This document shows, in pieces, positions 1 through 11,500 of a stretch of 64,000 nt of DNA. The notes below the pieces were generated by a model, which saw nothing but the letters and a program-made list of their open reading frames with translations, was not told the DNA's origin and did no database searches. The DNA lies in the NCBI GenBank assembly GCA_029948255.1, contig JALIZF010001507.1, positions 1 through 64,000 of the forward strand, in the 5' to 3' direction. The translations under genes and the position numbers were made by a program. Position 1 is the first letter of the stretch. Each line of letters begins with the position of its first letter. Origin of the DNA: Telmatactis stephensoni. Lineage: Eukaryota; Cnidaria; Anthozoa; Actiniaria; Isophelliidae.

Positions 1-88
1 TGGAAGCAATTTATAAAATACTTTGTTAATTATATACTTTGCTTATTTCACATGTAAACAATAAATTATTATTCATAACAATCTCATT

Positions 89-304
89 ATGTCCATACAG
101 AAGATAAAAGATGAGTTATATGCTGAGGTTGTAGCAAGACATTTGCACATGGGTGCCAATCGGTTTTTACGTGATTTCCGGCTCCAGAACAAAATCAAGA
201 AGACAGCTGAATTAAGGAAGCGTGTCCTCCAAAGACAGCAAAAGAAGCAGGAAAAACAAAACATGGTTAAGTTTGAGGTAAAACCTTTTAAAATGTTGTC
301 TTGA
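89..304 (+). CDS. Possible coding exon of an unrecognised gene
   Basis: An open frame of 71 codons rich in Lys, Gln and Arg, with a strongly helical, coiled-coil-like composition (for example LRKRVLQRQQKKQEKQ). A possible splice acceptor (tacag) lies at about 96-100 and a possible donor (gaggtaaa) near 280, so it could be an internal exon of a gene beginning outside the window. I do not recognise the family. It lies just beyond the decayed 3' end of the minus-strand transposase and may be unrelated to it. It could also be a chance frame in AT-rich DNA. Confidence 0.28.
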   Translation: MSIQKIKDELYAEVVARHLHMGANRFLRDFRLQNKIKKTAELRKRVLQRQQKKQEKQNMVKFEVKPFKMLS

Positions 305-849
305 AACCAATGTCTGTTATTTTCTGCCACACATGAAAACAATTATGACAAATATAATATTTGTCATAATTATTACCTGAGGTTTATCTATTTTATTATT
401 GTCATTGCTTAAAGTCAGCTCCTACTAGAAAAGAATCTGCAGCAGACTAAAACGTACTATATATCATTTACTCATTTAAGTGCAGACTGCCTTAAATGGA
501 TTTATCAGCCAATGATGCCAATATTACTAATAATACTTAATTAAATGAGTAAACATTAATATATAGAATGCAATCAGTCAGAATGCAATTTTTAGCAGCT
601 AATTATAACACTGCATTATTCAAATTAAGCCTCCCCATTTCTCAGCTCTAATTATTAAGCTAGAGGTTCATTAATTAGATTTTTTATACACAGGATATAC
701 TGAATGACACAAGCACTGGGAAGACAACAAGTCATGTTTTACTCTGCAAGTATGTACAGGATCATGACTTCCAGGCATTAATACGGGTCTACTCAAAATC
801 CCAACTTCAGTTGCTGTGAAAATCATATGGGGTGAAGTTCAATTCTAGG
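305..849. other. Unassigned AT-rich DNA
   Basis: No convincing coding frame. Short inverted copies around 333-375 (tatgacaaatata / tttgtcataattat) form a small hairpin. Otherwise nothing is recognisable. Confidence 0.4.
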
Positions 850-3800
850 ACAAATAAGACCATTTTGTCCACAAAGCTTGCAGCAATAGTCACTACTTTG
901 AATTGCATTCCATTCCCTTCATTTGTTGAAATTGGTCCTGCATTGCTTTTTCTTGCTGATGGTAGTTTGCCCAAAGATTATGGAGTTCTGACAAGATTGT
1001 TGTAGCTTGTAGGTTGGGTTGTTGTTTTTGACCATTACAAGCTCTTATTTGGCCAAGTGGTTCTCAACACAATCTTAGTTCACTATTGCTGATTTTATCA
1101 CAGAACTTGGGAATTTGGATAGTTTGACACTGACCAGAGCAATGAACCCCAATGCCATTTACTGCAAGACAAACCAAAGTTTTTGTGAGATGAACATTTT
1201 GTCCTTATTACCAACTTCTTCTTTCCATTCCTTGAAGAAGTTATAGAAATCTACCAGCTGCTTTAACCTGGGATCTCGGTGGTGGGTATAAATAGTTTCT
1301 CTGAAAAGAATGGGATCATTGATGACGTGTGCTTCAGAAGTCTGATGGTGCTATCTAGCTGTGTTTTATCTTCATTGTTCAAGACCACGGCTCGTCTGTA
1401 GGCCTGTGCAAGAAAAAAAGGAGTTTTTAAAATTTCAATCACTTATAATTATAAGAATTAATACAATATTATATACCTGATGCAAGATTCTGATTTATTT
1501 TTTAAAGCAGCTATTCTAATGAGTGGCAGTAGGGTAAAAAAAAAGATATATTTGTTCCAATTTAAAACTGATCAATAGCTGAATTTAGGGGATTTTAATA
1601 ATGATAATTTGCTATAATATTACATGTAAGGTTTGAATGTTCCATTGATCAAAGGTCCATAACTGATTTAATATATCATGAATCGCATCAACAAGTTGAG
1701 GGGAGAAAACAGTAAAAAACAATGTATTACCTCTAATAGAAATAACATTTTAGTGTCCAAAACATCTTCTGCTAGATTATTTCTCATTCTTGTTGCTGCA
1801 TCTAATTGAAAATGCTGCAAGGTTAGCTTTTCATGAAGGGGTAGGGAGTGGTTGGCTTGATCCCACTCAAAGGCTTTGTAAAGTTGACTCCATAGGATCT
1901 TTTTTCCATCAAGTTTCAGACATCTTGGTTTGCAATTTGCATTGTTTTTTTCCAGGTTGTTTCTTATTTTTTTGACGTTATGCTGAAAAAGTGAAAATAT
2001 TTAATGTTTCAGTACTATAAAATGTTTTTGTTTTTCACAATTGATATTATATATTTATTATGTATCCCCTGCTTGTATTACAAATTAAGAAATTACCTTG
2101 CAATCAACTATGAACACCATGGGTTCACCAGTGTGCACGTTGTGGGTGGTGAATTTCACATCAGCAGGATCAGACCCCTTGAAGTGAAGTTTGATGAATT
2201 GCCTGTTTACTTCAGCCCCATCCAGTACACACCCGGCCAGTAGACACTGTAAAATACAAATTCAAAACAATATAAAAGTAATGAAATAGAGAGACTGCTC
2301 TATAACCTTTAAAGTCAACCCTATACATAACACTGATTGTGATTTATTGTAAATATAAGGACATTGACAAGTTCACATTTTCATAGCAACAATTAAAATA
2401 CAGATTTTTGTGTGAATGCAAGATGTAACAATCTGGAAAAAGAGGGGTGGGGTAGGAAAATTTTAGACAACTTTTTATGTCATATTGTGATGAATATATA
2501 AATTAAACAATTGTTAAATTCTTTATATTTATATGTAAATCAATGAGGAGAATAGAATAATGTGGTTTTATTATTTATATATATATCCTAACTTACATAA
2601 AATTGTTATTCATACATCATCCTTTACACCCTCCCAGAACAGAAAATACAAATCACTTGGTGAACAGTCAGCTGATGGGAAGTGAGCAATAGGGAACCTG
2701 AACCCACAGTCACTTAGAAAGATAAATTGGAGGACATGTTGTGCCAATTGACGTTCTGGTTCAGTATTGCCTATTAAATGAAAATAAAATCACTCAACAA
2801 ATAAATAAATCCAATTATTGCAATATTGGAATTTTCAATTAACTCTTACCTGATATGACTGACATGTGATTATGAATTTCACCTAATTCCACAAAACCAA
2901 TCAACTTGTGTTTGCCATGAGAATATGACATTTCAAGATTCTCCTGACAATATAGAAAATAATAATGTTACTGATTATGATGATGATAATAAAAGCTTTG
3001 AGAAAACTGCTGATTCGATCCATCACTGCTGAAAATAGAGCCAAATGATTAATTGTACACATCTTGATTACTTGCTAATTAAATGTGGCCATGCATAATA
3101 GATCAAGTGTACTTAACAGTTAAGATATCCATGAAATATTAGTAATACTAAATAGTGCAATGTTATGCTAATTCTATTTTATATTGTTTAATTAGTGTCA
3201 TTTTGTACTATTTAGTAATTTGTATTTCATGGATATACTTTTAAAAGTAATCTTTGTCTGTGGAGTTCTCATCTACAGAATTGATAAAGTGTAAATGGTC
3301 TTCAACATAATAATTATTACATAAATTTAGTTTTTGCATGATACCTGGATTTTCATTTCATCCAGAAGTAAGCCACCACAAAAATCTTGCTCTTTGAGAC
3401 CTCTTTTTTTTTTTGCTTCCTCAAAGCACCAACTAAGAACTTGAGGATTCCAGCCAAGCTTCTGTTCAATCTTAGATTTATAATGCCTGTCCAATTTATA
3501 TATTTTTTTGTTAGAGTTATAATGGTTATAAGGGTTGGGTCTGGTTGAAGGGTAAGCAGGGTGGAGGATGTTGAATGTGACACTGTATTTTTAATGTTAA
3601 TTACACTATCTTTATTACTGTCTAAGATGTGAACAAAAAATAATAGCTTGGGTTTATTGGTAAACAAAAGTTTCCATGTACCTGATAGTTCTCTGACTTG
3701 GTAAGTAGACAAATTTTCTCAAGCTATCTAGAACGTGAGGATTCTTACAGTACAGATCAAGGCACATTCTTATGACCCTAGAGTTAATAAGATCAAAGTT

Positions 3801-4982
3801 GATATCATCAATGCTGTTTGTATAAGCTGTGAATATATGAAAGGAACTCTTGGTGTTCAGGATTTTCAGCTGTTCATCCCAGAGGAGTTCCAATTCTGGT
3901 GGTACATCCTTTTCGATGTCTTTTAAAATCGAAGACAGATCTTTGTGGTCTTCTTCTTCCATACTTATCGTTTGGTTGCGGATTTTTTCTCTTAGCGTCT
4001 TCTCTCTTGCTTCGGCATTTACACGTCTTTGTCTCTCGTTGAGATACTTATCTAGCACATCCTCTGCATCGATTGTTGCAGAACTTGGATGGCTGCTGAA
4101 GTTCTTTGGTGGATTTACGTCTACTTTTTTGAAGATATTGCCTACGTAGTTCATTGCAATTTATGCAGAGACCACCATTCGGAGAAAAAATTCTACACTG
4201 CCAAGAAAAAATCCTAATTTCGTCTTTCATAGAAGGGTTTTCGCCCAGGTCTCTAAATAATCCTTTGACATTGTCTTCATTGGAGGAAAACCCGGTACAA
4301 AATCTTGAGGATTCGATGAATGTCATCAATGCTTCCGCTTGCTCTCTAGGAGTTCCTTTTACGGTGAGGGCAAACCCCGCATTCTGCTCGTTCACCACAA
4401 AATGACCACTTTTGATGGAGATGTCAAGTTCACCAGTAGCTTCCTCTAATTTGTAACAGGTTTCACGGACAACTCTTCGATTTTGGAATTCAAATCTTGT
4501 ATTGTATATCAGACAAGCCTGATTTGGATTGTCTTTTATCTTTGTCCAACGATTATTCAACGGCATTTTGTCGACGAAATCAAGGTTGACCACCATGTCA
4601 TTTTCCAATGGCTTTCGCGAAATCCGCTTTATGTTTTTGTAGGTGTAAAACGTATTTGATGCTTTACGCACTCTGCAAGCTTTAACATCCCAAACGTGGC
4701 TGACAATTTTACCAAGGGTACAGGCCGTTAGTGGGTGAGCTGCATTTTCCTTCTCGGCATTTGCCTCTAACAATATCGCCTTGACGTCGGTCCGACTTCC
4801 AACACAGTATTCGAAGTTGTCGAGACGATCACCCTAACAAAGGTACGATTGAAATTGAGGGACTATTGAAACAAAGTCAAAGGTATTTGGCAAAACATAT
4901 CTGAAGAGTCACAGATACTAGTAATCATTTTGAGAACACGATCGAACCGGTCAGTTACATGTAAACTTACCACATTTTCCAT
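850..4982 (-). pseudogene. P-element/THAP9-like DNA transposase, multi-exon, broken
   Basis: Codes for an RNase H-like transposase of the P-element/THAP9 kind. Exons read from translation plus GT/AG borders: 4982-4971 (MENV), 4833-3682, 3486-3345, 2943-2850, 2770-2628, 2246-2097, 1982-1731, then 1403 to about 850. Landmarks in order: a Cys/His-containing N-terminal region ending near CINC; LPSQRTIR spliced to HYKSK; LLLDEMKIQ with the first catalytic Asp; HVLQFIFLSDCGFRFP; VLDGAEVNR with the second Asp; a D..H..K..RNN motif; and a terminal WNNNPT-like remnant (NNNPTYK). The phases of the internal exons agree (2, 0, 1, 0, 0). Lesions: a frame change near 4050-4110 inside the second exon, and a frame change plus stops in the last exon (about 1310-1350 and about 1140). 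No THAP zinc finger was found at the N-terminus. It is probably a domesticated-looking but decayed transposon copy. Family sure, exact ends uncertain. Confidence 0.82.
3124..3236. repeat. Small inverted repeat (MITE-like) in a transposase intron
   Basis: The left arm atatccatgaaatattagta is matched in inverted orientation by tatttcatggatat near 3222-3236, with ctatttag/ctaaatag continuing both arms. It lies between the 3345 and 2943 exon borders of the transposase, so it fits a short non-autonomous insertion. Confidence 0.5.
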
Positions 4983-6025
4983 ATTGTGAATGAATCCAGT
5001 CTTCTCTTTGCCGCTGGCTCATCCACTACCTTGTTACTTTCAGTCATAATTTGAAACCAAGAAATCGCAATAAAACAAGCTTAGAACTATTTTTTTATCG
5101 TAATATACTTGCAGACGACCCAATCTATGTTTAGAAAATTTGAATCACTTTTCCTGTCAGAAGCCTTCACTCTGATTGGCTGAGTGAGAACAATGCGCTG
5201 AATCAAATCGTCTCATTCGGGTGGGTGAGCGTACTGATTTGTTTCCTTGAAAACGAGGTTGTGTAACGGACTGTCTCCCGGTGAGGCATTGCCGTGTCGA
5301 CTCCAAAGCGAGGCGATTACAACGGTTGAGTCAAAGTGGCGGTGGACGTTGGCTTCAAGCCTCGTAGGAGATCGAAGAATCGAACTAAATAATTTTTTTC
5401 TCCGTAAGACGTGGTCGTTGGAGAATGATATTTACACAGTGGTTAGATCAATTATCAGTACTGTTGAGGACGAGCGGTGGTGTTATTTGGACAAGCGGAA
5501 GGTATTTTTTGAGTTTGAAATGTACAGACGATTGGGGCTCGTTGGCAGCGAAGCTTCCAGCCTTCCCCTCTTCTTAGTAGGGGGAGGGAGATCTTAAAAA
5601 AAAACCATCAAAATAACGTTACAAGGCACATAGAATGTCATTTTATTGTATTCTGTAATTTTATTCGTCAAAAGTCGTATTTTCGACTCCATGAATTTAC
5701 GTGTATTTGAACTGTTTAATGTTGTCAGATAATGAGCTTGGGCTGCCTGTGGGTTATGAACACATTATGAACACACCGACTTTGTCATAGAGCCCTTGAT
5801 CAAGAGACCATAATACTGACAGAGAGAGAGAAACTCGCAGATTGATTTCTTCGCGATGTGATTGACGTTCAATGTTATTTTAGTAACAGGAAGATGACGC
5901 CATATCGAGCGCGCAGGGCTATCAAACAATGGAATATTGATGTTTACACGCAGGCAGATAGGAAACAATCAAATTTCATTGTTTGTGCACGCGATAACAT
6001 CAATTTTCCGTTACGAAAAATAACC
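4983..6025. other. Upstream flank of the transposase and unassigned DNA
   Basis: This contains the presumed promoter side of the minus-strand transposase. An open frame at 5247-5597 (116 codons) shows no domain and no splice logic, and I do not call it a gene. Short GC-richer motifs occur here (gattggctgagtg) of the kind repeated in hairpin elements elsewhere in the window. Confidence 0.35.
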
Positions 6026-6029
6026 TTAA

Positions 6030-7105
6030 GGTAGTTCTGGACCCTTCTTACTGCTCATCTTCTGAGCGCACTTTTATTAAAGAGTAATGGTTTTATCGTA
6101 GGGAGTCTGGGCACTAACTAGTAAGCGAGTGATTGAAAACGTAGAAACTCTAACTTTGGTAGAGAAAAATTCTATTTTGTCATCCAAATACTGGAACACT
6201 CTTAATCAAGGACATTGTACACTGTAAAGTGTAGGTAATTAGCCTCGAACTTCTAAATTTAGTTAGTCTTATCTATCGAAAAAGCCGGCGAGGAAACTGC
6301 TAAAATGGGTGATATTTGGTATTCGTTTTTAACTCACAGGTACTCCGCAGGAGTAGCTGTGAGTTATTGCTGTAGGGGGGGGGGAGTGCAGGAAAAAGGG
6401 TGCGATTTGATCCAGAGTTGAATTTCTTTGTCTAAATCCCGACGGTTGGGAAACAAATTGATCAAACATGCTTGACATTTCTTAACATTTATGTGTCCCG
6501 GGACCCAGATAATTATCGAATACCTGACTGGGGGGAATGCAAATGCTTTCAAAACCCCTTATTTTAGTTGCACTCTCCTCTCCCCCTTCGGGATTTACTT
6601 TGGTGCATAAGTTTTTCCTTTTGGAATTGGCTTGTGTGCTAACTGTATCCGTGAGTTGTCTCATTGAGACCTTTGATTCTATTGTTTTCTCTTTTGTGTT
6701 TCTCTAACAGATGAAATAATACGGCGTCCCCCTGTTTTTTTTTTTTTGTTTGTTTGTTTGTTTGTTGTTTGTTTGTTTTTGTTTTTCTCTTTTCTTCTTC
6801 TTTCTATTTAAGAAAGTACTTATTTAGAAAATAAGAATACAAATTCATTTAAGGAATTGCCGTAAAATTTCCACATTTTTACGACACCGTACACATTTCG
6901 TCATTGGGTAGAAATTTGCTTAGTCTTCTATAATGCCCTTATAATCATATTTACAACTCATCAAACAATGCATACAGTTAAAACTGATTAACCAATATAG
7001 TGACCCCCTCTTTTTTTCTCAGATTTTGACCTGCCAAACAATTTGAAATGACGGGATTTTAAAGGAAATTCACTGAAGAAATCAGTCTTTCCAGAATTAC
7101 ATTAT
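6030..7105 (+). mobile_element. TTAA-flanked non-autonomous transposon, copy 1
   Basis: Begins after TTAA (6026-6029) with GGTAGTTCTGGACCC and ends with a decayed inverted version (ccagaattacattat). Its body matches, in reverse complement, the stretch 63298-64000: for example gctaaaatgggtgatatttgg, the tgaccccctctttttt block, and ggattttaaaggaaattca. It has no coding capacity. Compared with the other copy, about 350 bases at roughly 6320-6675 (starting with a small hairpin aactcacaggt...) look extra, suggesting a nested insertion. The TTAA flanks are typical of piggyBac-type mobilisation (inference). Confidence 0.65.
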
Positions 7106-7609
7106 AAACGCCAAGTAATCAATACCATACAGCAACATGGTTTCAAAATAAAAGAAATGAAGTTGAATGATATTAGAAATCGTCTTTAAAATTGCACTCA
7201 GATTCTAATTATCAACACCTCATTCAAGCAGTAAACAACACCTATTATTTGAAAAAAAAATAAATAAATAAAACAAAAGCAGATTTTAAAAAAATCTGAT
7301 TATTTCGAGAACACTTTCCGCAATTATATTTTATTAACCGTAAAAAAAAACATCCAAAGCATTCTGCAATGTTCCTTCGTATATTGTGTATGTTGTAGTG
7401 TGAAATTGTTAAATGGCTTCGCAAATTTAGGACATTGTTTTACTTTCTTAATCTACCTTCCTTTCAGCTGAACCCTCTAAAAATGAGCTAAATACATATA
7501 TTTCTTACACAATAAAACCCTAAACCCAACCTTAAAACCCAATGACAAAAACCTAATAGTGGAACTAAAAAGTTTGGAATGATTTTAAGCGAGAAGCGTT
7601 TGATATATA
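7106..7609. other. AT-rich spacer
   Basis: No coding frame or recognisable element. It holds A-runs and a few telomere-like cctaaaccc words near 7520 that are too few to be meaningful. Confidence 0.35.
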
Positions 7610-7611
7610 TT

Positions 7612-8210
7612 GATGTGAAGCTCACACCTGTTCTCATAGTATTTCATCAAAACAGTATTATTAACCTTGAAGGGAGTCAACAGTAAAGTTCATTTAATTA
7701 AAAATTTTGAATTTGCACAGCAGGGCTTTTATTTTATCAGAACTTGTAAACACTGTCATCACTACCATAACATGATGAACTGCAGTTTTCTTTAACTTAT
7801 CTGCCATACCTTGCAATTTCAATACGATGTCAACGCTGCACCTAGCAAACTAACATATATATGAAAATTAGAATTTAGACCAGTAGGGGAAAAAATGGAA
7901 CCGCAATATACTTTGCTATTGAAGGGTAGATCTTCAATTGTTTACTTGAAACCACAACATACATGTTGTTTTTGGTACAGCGTTGACAGACTTTACAAAC
8001 TGCAAAGTGTGTGGTAAGAGAAAACTGTTATTTATCATGCTATGTTATTAATGAGTTCTACTGTTAAGTTCTACTGGTAAAAAATTCCTGCTGTACAAAT
8101 TCAAAAAGTTTAGATTAAATTGACTTTACTGTCAACTTCCTTCAAGGTTGATAATTTTTCTTCTTCTTTTTTGGAATAAGCTGAAAACAGGTGTTCTCAG
8201 TACGTGAACA
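7612..8210. repeat. Fold-back element upstream of GRL1
   Basis: The left arm 7612-7732 (acacctgttctcatag ... aaccttgaagggagtcaacagtaaag ... gcacagcaggg) returns inverted at 8083-8205 (cctgctgtacaaattc ... ctttactgtcaacttccttcaagg ... aacaggtgttctcag). The arms are about 120 bases and the loop about 350 bases. It lies some 320 bases before the GRL1 start codon and could affect its promoter. Confidence 0.6.
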
Positions 8211-8529
8211 CTGGAATACTGTGAGAACTGAGTGTATGTGACCGTGTGGTCGTTTTGAAGTCAAATAGTACGTTCATAAATCAACGGGAAGACCCAAATC
8301 ATGACAAAGTACAACTAGTTCGCTTTACAGAAGACGTCAAACAGGACCTGAATTAAAGTATATACAAACGAAATTATCAAAGAAAGAAGAACAAGAAGAG
8401 GAGGAGGAGGCAGGCAAGTACAAAGAAGAATATGTATTATAATACTACAGACCTTCTCAAACTAGTTTAACAGTAATTCCTAGTCTGTATGGTATATTTT
8501 ATATGTAGTATGGTTTTGATTTCTTTAGC

Positions 8530-11500
8530 ATGAGAAACGTAGAACGGCGTACGGAAACGACGGATGTCCAAGCAGCTAATGACGTTGATGTCGATGCAAA
8601 TGCTACTAGCGATGGCATCATCCCAGAGGAGAAACTCTTCGATGCGAACAAGCAAAGAACCACGCTGTATCCACTGTTTTTATCCATGAAGTGCTTTGGA
8701 CTACTTTATGGGAATGTATTTCAAGCAGTTCATTTAAAGTCGAATTCTGTTGCTACAGAAATGAGAAAGAACAGCACTGACATTGAAGCCCAGATCAATA
8801 ATGGCCACACCAAATCAAGACGATGGGCTTACATTTTGGGCCTTTGTTTTTGCGTCTACATCGCTTGTAATATCTGGTTCGCTCTGTGCTATTCAATTGG
8901 AATTACAGTGACAGAAACTGATTTCATTAAAATTCTAACTCGTTTCGTTCCACTCGGCTGGTTCATACTTTGTGCAGGCCAGCAAGTCATATGTCTGTTA
9001 ATTACTTCCCATCGCACAAAGTCAATGCCATTGACTCGGTTGGAAAAGTTTCTTAAAGCCCTTGCCTCGGTAAGAGCTGAAAACGTATCTAAAGCCAAGC
9101 ATATTATCAGGATTACCGTGATAATAACATGGGTGGCTATTATTATGAATACTATAATGATTTTATCTGCCTTTTATTTGCCCAATGATTTTATTCGCAA
9201 CAGTACCCGCGAAATAATTTTGGGACACTCGGAATGGCTCAAATCGAATTCAGATGTTTTTGCTTACGTTTATTCATCAATGCATCACTTTGTATCTGGA
9301 GTTTGGGTTTTCCCAGTATGTTTCTACGTGTCTTTGTCTAATGTTGTAACAGATAGATTCAACGAGGTCTTTGAAAAGACGTCAAAAGCTATATCTGAGA
9401 AGAAAAACATCAACGTAGCCAGCCTCCGTAAAGAGTACGTCAAACTTTGCCACACCTTATCTTACCTGGATGATATTCTGTCCCCTCTTGGACTCTATTT
9501 ATTTGCTATAAGCATACCACTTACGATTATCAACCTCAACGTCTGCATCCAAACGTTTGCACAAGATTCACTTGTCAAGCGTATTGCATACCTCTTTTGG
9601 AACACAATTAATATGACGATACTTCTAATTACTTCCATTGCTGGGGCTCGTGTCAATAACTCGGTAAGAATACGAACATTGACTCAGTGAAACACGTCTG
9701 GTGTCATGTTGCTCTACCTATTAGGATGCAACGGTTAACAAAATCCCTCGAAAGACCTTTTTACGACACGGTTGTATGTAATATTGATTAAATTTAACAA
9801 TATTATGGGATGCCCAGAGGGCAAAAGCTCACTTTAAACTAGGCCAAATTTCGAAAAATCATATACCTGGTTTCAAAAAACGAAATTTTGTATGAAAACA
9901 CTTACAGTTATGCAAGAGACAAATAAATTTCGATTTTTGTTGAAAATTCGTATCTCCTTGATTTTTCAACTGATATCCTTCAAACATCACAGTTTTACTG
10001 ATTTTGATATGCTCTTTCCAGCTATGGTAATTGTTTTTAAGTTTGGGAACTTTTGGAATTACACGAAAAAGCCGATAATATGAAATGACTGTAGCAATTC
10101 ACAAAATACGTCATTTACACGTATAAGATTGCAGAATACGTCTTGGTAACTATAACAGTCATATTCGGATTCAGCATGAAAAATCAGTTTAGAATTGTTA
10201 TGTTACCAGCCTCTACCCCAAAATACCTTCTGCACTTTTAGCGATCGACTTTTTCAGTTTTGCGCCTAGTCTACTTAATTATGCCCTCAGTTGCTCCCTT
10301 GGCGTCCCATAATATTGGTTAAAAGTTATTATTTTCAAGATGGCAGTCGCTTAGGTAAATATTAATGTATTTAGTTATATTTCTGGGTGTCAACCATGTG
10401 TGTAGCCATGTCATTTAGGATGAACGACCAAGCTCATAAGGGATCTTTTGTTCAGGTTCGGCATCCAAGATGGCTTCCGTGACCTCACATTAGGGAGTTT
10501 AAGATGGTACGACGGCAACGTCGACAACAACGTGGCTGAAAAAGTGTCCTATTCTATTTTCGCCAAATCTATGCTTTCTTGTATTTGTTAGTAGTTGATT
10601 TTGCGTCCGGTATCCCATAAAATTACAATATACGATGGCTCATAGCGAAGTAAATTATGAAAGAAAAATTGTTGGACGTTTGTGTTGTCGAGTTTGCCGT
10701 TGTAAATTGGCCGAGGACGGTTGAAATCTACTTATTTACTAAACATTCCACGTTCCAGCTTTATTCTTCTTGATTAATCTTGTTCTCTACTGTCGTCGTC
10801 AGCGTTGCCGTCGTACAATTTTAAACTCCCTAATATGAAAACTCCCTGCAATATATAATGTTCTTTTATTTTGGTCAGGCTTTGCGTTTGTCAGAGATTC
10901 TTTACGACATTGAAATAAGTGACTTGGACAGCAAGGGTGAAGTTGAGGTAAAGTCCATCAAAAATATATTTTCCGTTATAAGCGATAACCTTGTGATTTG
11001 TTGCAGTTTCATAAATTATTATAGAATATAAGGAAGGGATAAATACCGAGAAGCGAGGCTTTTAGCCATATACATCCCGAGGGCCGTAGGCCCGAGGGAT
11101 GTATATGGATAAAAGCCGAGCTTCGAGGTATTTATCTGCCTTATTATATGATTGAGGAGGTTTTCACACAAAAGCGATTCAAAAAGACAATCACTAATTA
11201 GACCATTGTTACCGAATTCCCAGAAGGAAACCTTAAATAATTGTTTTTCAATTCTATTCAGAGAAACACTAACGAACTTCATGATTACACACAAAAGATT
11301 TTTTTGTTGAGAAGATTCCATCAGTTAGCTCAGTAGTATAGTGGTTAAAAGCGGGTATAGGAGTGCAGAAAGTCTCTGATTCGAATCTTTGTCATTTATC
11401 AAAGACTTTTTTTCCACCAAAAATCGCTACTTAGTATATTTCTAAGAAAATTTCTAAGTCTTGATGTCCACACATAATTCATCTAAGGAAGTATGGAACG

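Noticed and set aside
5247..5597. 116-codon plus-strand frame
   Set aside because: No domain, no membrane segment, no splice context and no paralogue.
7516..7545. Telomere-like CCTAAA words
   Set aside because: Only a few irregular units.
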